Assembly: GCF_016097415.1 (NCBI RefSeq)
Contig: NZ_JAEHGE010000001.1
Span: forward strand, 1,222,914 to 1,286,913
Direction of reading: 5' to 3'
DNA: 64,000 nucleotides
DNA from: a sulfur-oxidizing endosymbiont of Gigantopelta aegis
GTDB lineage: Bacteria; Pseudomonadota; Gammaproteobacteria; GRL18
Shown here one piece after another: positions 60,877-64,000 of this stretch. Positions within the stretch are counted from its first letter, which is position 1; each line of letters begins with the position of its first letter. A program made the translations under genes and the position numbers. Below the pieces are notes generated by a model. It saw nothing but the letters and a program-made list of their open reading frames with translations. It was not told where the DNA came from and did not search any database.

Positions 60877-62478
60877 CTATTTAATAGTGGGTGCAGACGT
60901 CCAACTATGGAATGGAGGCGGGCTTGATAATTCCCACTCTAAACCTTTAGCGCCTTCCCAGACATTATTAGATAATTTCTCATCGGTCTTTTTACCACCC
61001 CAGACTGCTTTAATGATGATATAGAGTAGTATTAGATGACTGAGACCAAAGATCAAAGCACCAATACTGGATATCACATTAAATTCCAGGAATTGAACAT
61101 TATAGTCAACGATTCGTCGCGGCATACCGGCTAGTCCTAGGAAGTGCTGAGGGAAGAAGGTAATGTTAAAGCCAACGATAGTCGTCCAGAAAAATAGTTT
61201 ACCCAGCGCTTCGTCATACATTCTGCCAGTCCATTTTGGTAACCAGAAGAAAATGCCGGCATAAAGTCCAAACAGGGCACCCGGTAATAATACATAGTGG
61301 AAGTGAGCCACAACAAACATACTATCATGGTATTGCATGTCGGCAGGAACAACCGCCAGCATCACGCCCGTTAGACCACCAAAGCTAAACATGATAACAA
61401 TGGCAATGGCAAAAAGCATGGGTGTTTCAAAGGTCATAGCACCACGCCACATGGTCGCAATGAAATTCAAAATCATCAGACCCACAGGAATAGATATCAA
61501 AATAGTACCAATCATGAAATAAGTCACAGCGCCAAGAGACATACCAATGGTGTATTGGTGATGTGCCCAAACGACCATGCCTAATGTGGCAATGATAAAC
61601 ATTGAACCCACCAGCGAGTTATAGCCAAATAAAGGCTTTCTGGAAAATGTTGGAATGACATGCGATAAAGCACCTACAGAAGGTAGTAATAAAATATAGA
61701 CTTCAGGATGTCCGAAGAACCAGAATAAATGCTGGAACAATACAGGATCACCACCACCAGCTGCATCAAAGAAACTCGTGCCAAAGTTGCGGTCAAATAA
61801 TAGCATGGTAACGCCACCGGCCAATACAGGTACGACTAAAATGAGTAGGAAGGCAGTAATTAACCAAGTCCAACAGAACATTGGCATTTTACCCAAGGTC
61901 ATACCCGGTGCACGCATATTAATCAAAGTAACGATAATGTTAATTGACGCAAGGATTGAAGAAATACCTAATAGATGAATAGCAAAAATTAGGAAGTCCA
62001 TTGACATACCGACTTTAATGGATAGAGGAGGATAGATTGTCCAACCGGTGTTGATTTGTGTGCCACCGCCGGGGAAGAATGGAATAACAAAAGATAAAAT
62101 CAACATGACAGCTGCTGCTGGAAGAATCCAAAAACTAAGATTGTTCATGCGAGGCAAAGCCATGTCGGGGGCTCCGATCATCATGGGTATCATCCAGTTA
62201 GCCAAACCTGCGGCGGCTGGCATGACAGCACCAAAGATCATCATATAAGCATGATTGGTGACAATATTGTTATAAAGATCAGGTTCTAAAAATTGTAGTC
62301 CAGGCATAAATAATTCAGCGCGGATAACCATCGCGCTGGCACCACCCAGAAACAACATGGTCAATGCAAAGAATAAATACATGGTACCAATGTCTTTATG
62401 ATTGGTACTAAATAACCAACGTCCTATGCCTTTGGGTGGGCCATGATGTTCGGCTTCATGTGCTACTGTTGTTGTCAT
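60877..62478 (-). CDS. ctaD: Cytochrome c oxidase subunit I
   Basis: Heme-copper catalytic subunit. 533 residues, twelve helices. Low-spin heme ligand in [10 protein letters not shown], CuB-Tyr pair in [12 protein letters not shown] (the His-Tyr cross-link expected), CuB histidines in [11 protein letters not shown], and the heme a/a3 ligands in VVAHFHYVL. The glutamate of the D-channel pattern falls within the GHPE region, so it is a type A enzyme by this motif. 10 bp after coxB. Confidence 0.97.
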   Translation of the reverse strand: MTTTVAHEAEHHGPPKGIGRWLFSTNHKDIGTMYLFFALTMLFLGGASAMVIRAELFMPGLQFLEPDLYNNIVTNHAYMMIFGAVMPAAAGLANWMIPMMIGAPDMALPRMNNLSFWILPAAAVMLILSFVIPFFPGGGTQINTGWTIYPPLSIKVGMSMDFLIFAIHLLGISSILASINIIVTLINMRAPGMTLGKMPMFCWTWLITAFLLILVVPVLAGGVTMLLFDRNFGTSFFDAAGGGDPVLFQHLFWFFGHPEVYILLLPSVGALSHVIPTFSRKPLFGYNSLVGSMFIIATLGMVVWAHHQYTIGMSLGAVTYFMIGTILISIPVGLMILNFIATMWRGAMTFETPMLFAIAIVIMFSFGGLTGVMLAVVPADMQYHDSMFVVAHFHYVLLPGALFGLYAGIFFWLPKWTGRMYDEALGKLFFWTTIVGFNITFFPQHFLGLAGMPRRIVDYNVQFLEFNVISSIGALIFGLSHLILLYIIIKAVWGGKKTDEKLSNNVWEGAKGLEWELSSPPPFHSWTSAPTIK

Positions 62479-62488
62479 TCAAAGTCTC

Positions 62489-63661
62489 CTATTTTTTTTC
62501 ACGTGCAGCTTTAATATCAGCTGGTTGCACAACATCATTGGTATTATTGCCCCAAGCATTTCTTTCATAAGTAATGATGGCGGCTAAATCTAAGTCGGAC
62601 TCTGCTGCCCAGGCAGGCATGGTATTCTTACCATGAAGAACAATATTGAGATGATCTGCAACAGGCCCAGTGGCAATTTTGCTGCCTTTAAGTGCAGGAA
62701 ATGCTGGTGGTATACCTAAGCCAGTGGCCTGGTGACAGGCAGCACATTTAACATTGTATATGGTTTCACCTTTTGCATAGAGTTCATCTTTAGTCCAAAC
62801 CTTACCTGAGCTGGCTTCAGCAAGCTTTGCAGCCTTTACAGCTTGTTGCTCGGCTACCCAAAGGGCAAATTTTTCTTTGCTGACGGCTTCAACAACAGCC
62901 GGCATTCTTGCATGCCAGGTACCACATAATTCAGCACATTGGCCTCGGAAGATGCCTTCTTTAATGATTTCTCCCCATGTTTCACTGATATAACCGGCGA
63001 TAGCATCTTTTTTGAATGCTAGCTCAGGTATCCAAAAAGCATGGTTGACATCAACTGACGTTTGCAAAAAACGAATTTTGGTATTAATCGGTAGGACAAA
63101 ATTGTTATCGACGGCTCTTAGATAATTGTCACCCGCTAGCTCTTGTGGCGTGTAGCGACTTTCAATTTTAATGCCTAAGTCGGGATACTCATATTCCCAC
63201 CACCACTGATGACCGGTAATCTTGACGATCATGTCATAGCACTTATCTTTGTTTTCTTCTTTGAGCGTAGGGTCACTACATTCCTTGGTGGGTGATTCCC
63301 AGAGCATTTCTAAAATGGGCTGGGCTTTTCCGGCAATACTTAAATCAACCATTAATACGGCTATTGGAACAATAACCCATGACCAACGGCCAAACCAACT
63401 ATTATGAAATTCTTGATCAGGTTCATAACCCTTGTCTTTGCGAAACGTGAAGACCGCATATAGGACAATGGACGTTATGATAATTAACAGAACAGTGATA
63501 ATGCCCATAGTTAACATGTGGACATCGTAAATGTCCTGTCCTATCGGTGTTACCGGTTCGGGAAAATTGTACTTATATTCTGCTAATGCAGTCCCTGTCC
63601 ATAGCAAACTTGCACTGACGGCAATTGAGCTAATTACTTTTTTTATGAAATCAACCAACAA
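62489..63661 (-). CDS. ctaC: Cytochrome c oxidase subunit II with fused cytochrome c domain
   Basis: Electron entry subunit. 390 residues. Signal region and two membrane helices (about 51-72 and 94-108), then the CuA domain with H207, C242, C246, H250 and M253 (CAELCGTWHARM). A C-terminal cytochrome c domain has the heme site CAACH at 306-310 and an axial Met in NTMPAWA. The start is TTG at 63661, supported by GGGGGAG 7 bp upstream. First gene of the operon. Confidence 0.95.
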   Translation of the reverse strand: MLVDFIKKVISSIAVSASLLWTGTALAEYKYNFPEPVTPIGQDIYDVHMLTMGIITVLLIIITSIVLYAVFTFRKDKGYEPDQEFHNSWFGRWSWVIVPIAVLMVDLSIAGKAQPILEMLWESPTKECSDPTLKEENKDKCYDMIVKITGHQWWWEYEYPDLGIKIESRYTPQELAGDNYLRAVDNNFVLPINTKIRFLQTSVDVNHAFWIPELAFKKDAIAGYISETWGEIIKEGIFRGQCAELCGTWHARMPAVVEAVSKEKFALWVAEQQAVKAAKLAEASSGKVWTKDELYAKGETIYNVKCAACHQATGLGIPPAFPALKGSKIATGPVADHLNIVLHGKNTMPAWAAESDLDLAAIITYERNAWGNNTNDVVQPADIKAAREKK

Positions 63662-64000
63662 TTTATACTCCCCCTATGAATATTTAATAGCGATCTAGAT
63701 TTAAAGCAAACTAATATACAACGGTGTTCTAGTTATATGTGTTCATTTTGAAGCGTTACGTAAATTAAAAATTATTCTAAAATGGTAAGTGTTTAGCTAA
63801 AGCTAAGCCTTTTAAGTTACTTTGGAAAATACTTATCTATAAGGTTTATTTTTAATTTAAGGTTCTTAGCTTAACATTGAGCAATGGTGGGCAAAAATTT
63901 AAGATGGGTAAATTCTGCATGGGCGACTCAATGATATTTATTTTATTATTATTATTTTTTAAAACTCATAATGTCGAAATAAATAGATTACTGTAAAACT
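63662..64000. other. Spacer upstream of coxB, no gene seen
   Basis: AT-rich, with no open frame that I can support and no clear promoter match. It presumably carries the cox operon promoter. Confidence 0.4.

Overview
This 64 kb window comes from an AT-rich gammaproteobacterial chromosome. The best evidence is the gene order rnfABCDGE-nth, a split class II ribonucleotide reductase (nrdJa/nrdJb, the layout known from Pseudomonas), PhoBR/Pst with classical Pho boxes, and a coxBA-ctaG-cox3 cluster. I cannot name the genus. No rRNA, tRNA or CRISPR array was seen.

Layout. 1-33 kb is mostly core chromosome: the end of a chemotaxis receptor; nth and the Rnf ion-pumping ferredoxin:NAD oxidoreductase operon; metG; mrp; a REP-associated tyrosine transposase (RAYT) with its palindromes; phoBR and pstSCAB-phoU, split by a nest of two IS3-family elements and with a one-base frameshift in pstS; dcd; purMN; a YnbA-like CDP-alcohol transferase; nrdJab behind a paired NrdR box; and xseA. 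Several short palindromic or MITE-like elements sit in the spacers.

33-56 kb is an accessory region. It holds a type VI secretion VgrG with a C-terminal peptidoglycan-binding-like domain (cut by an IS), a PD-(D/E)XK nuclease gene (cut by an IS), a YfbR-type nucleotidase, an AbiEi/AbiEii toxin-antitoxin pair with an inverted-repeat operator, and a leftward operon of helicase plus small genes of the plasmid/ICE type. Two genes of that operon are broken, one by an IS3 copy and one by an IS66 element and another IS3 copy. Nine copies of one IS3-family element (about 1.5 kb, ends TAATGTGG / TGATGTGT, 3-bp target duplications) occur in the window. They differ almost only by small indels, often in homopolymers, so natural decay and assembly consensus error cannot be separated from this sequence alone.

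56-64 kb is the aa3-type cytochrome c oxidase cluster, all leftward except one small gene: coxB (with a fused cytochrome c domain), coxA, a 37-residue membrane protein, ctaG/cox11, cox3, DUF2909 (rightward), surf1, an SCO-like protein and ctaB. Heme A synthase (ctaA/cox15) is not in the window. The IS copy separating this cluster from the accessory region is the only one with both ends whose flanks do not match, so it probably marks a rearrangement junction.

How the parts work together: Rnf and cytochrome oxidase serve energy metabolism; Pst/Pho is a complete phosphate-uptake regulon if pstS is really intact; nrdJ, dcd and purMN serve nucleotide supply; the accessory region combines competition (VgrG) and phage or plasmid defence (nuclease, AbiE) with mobile-element housekeeping.
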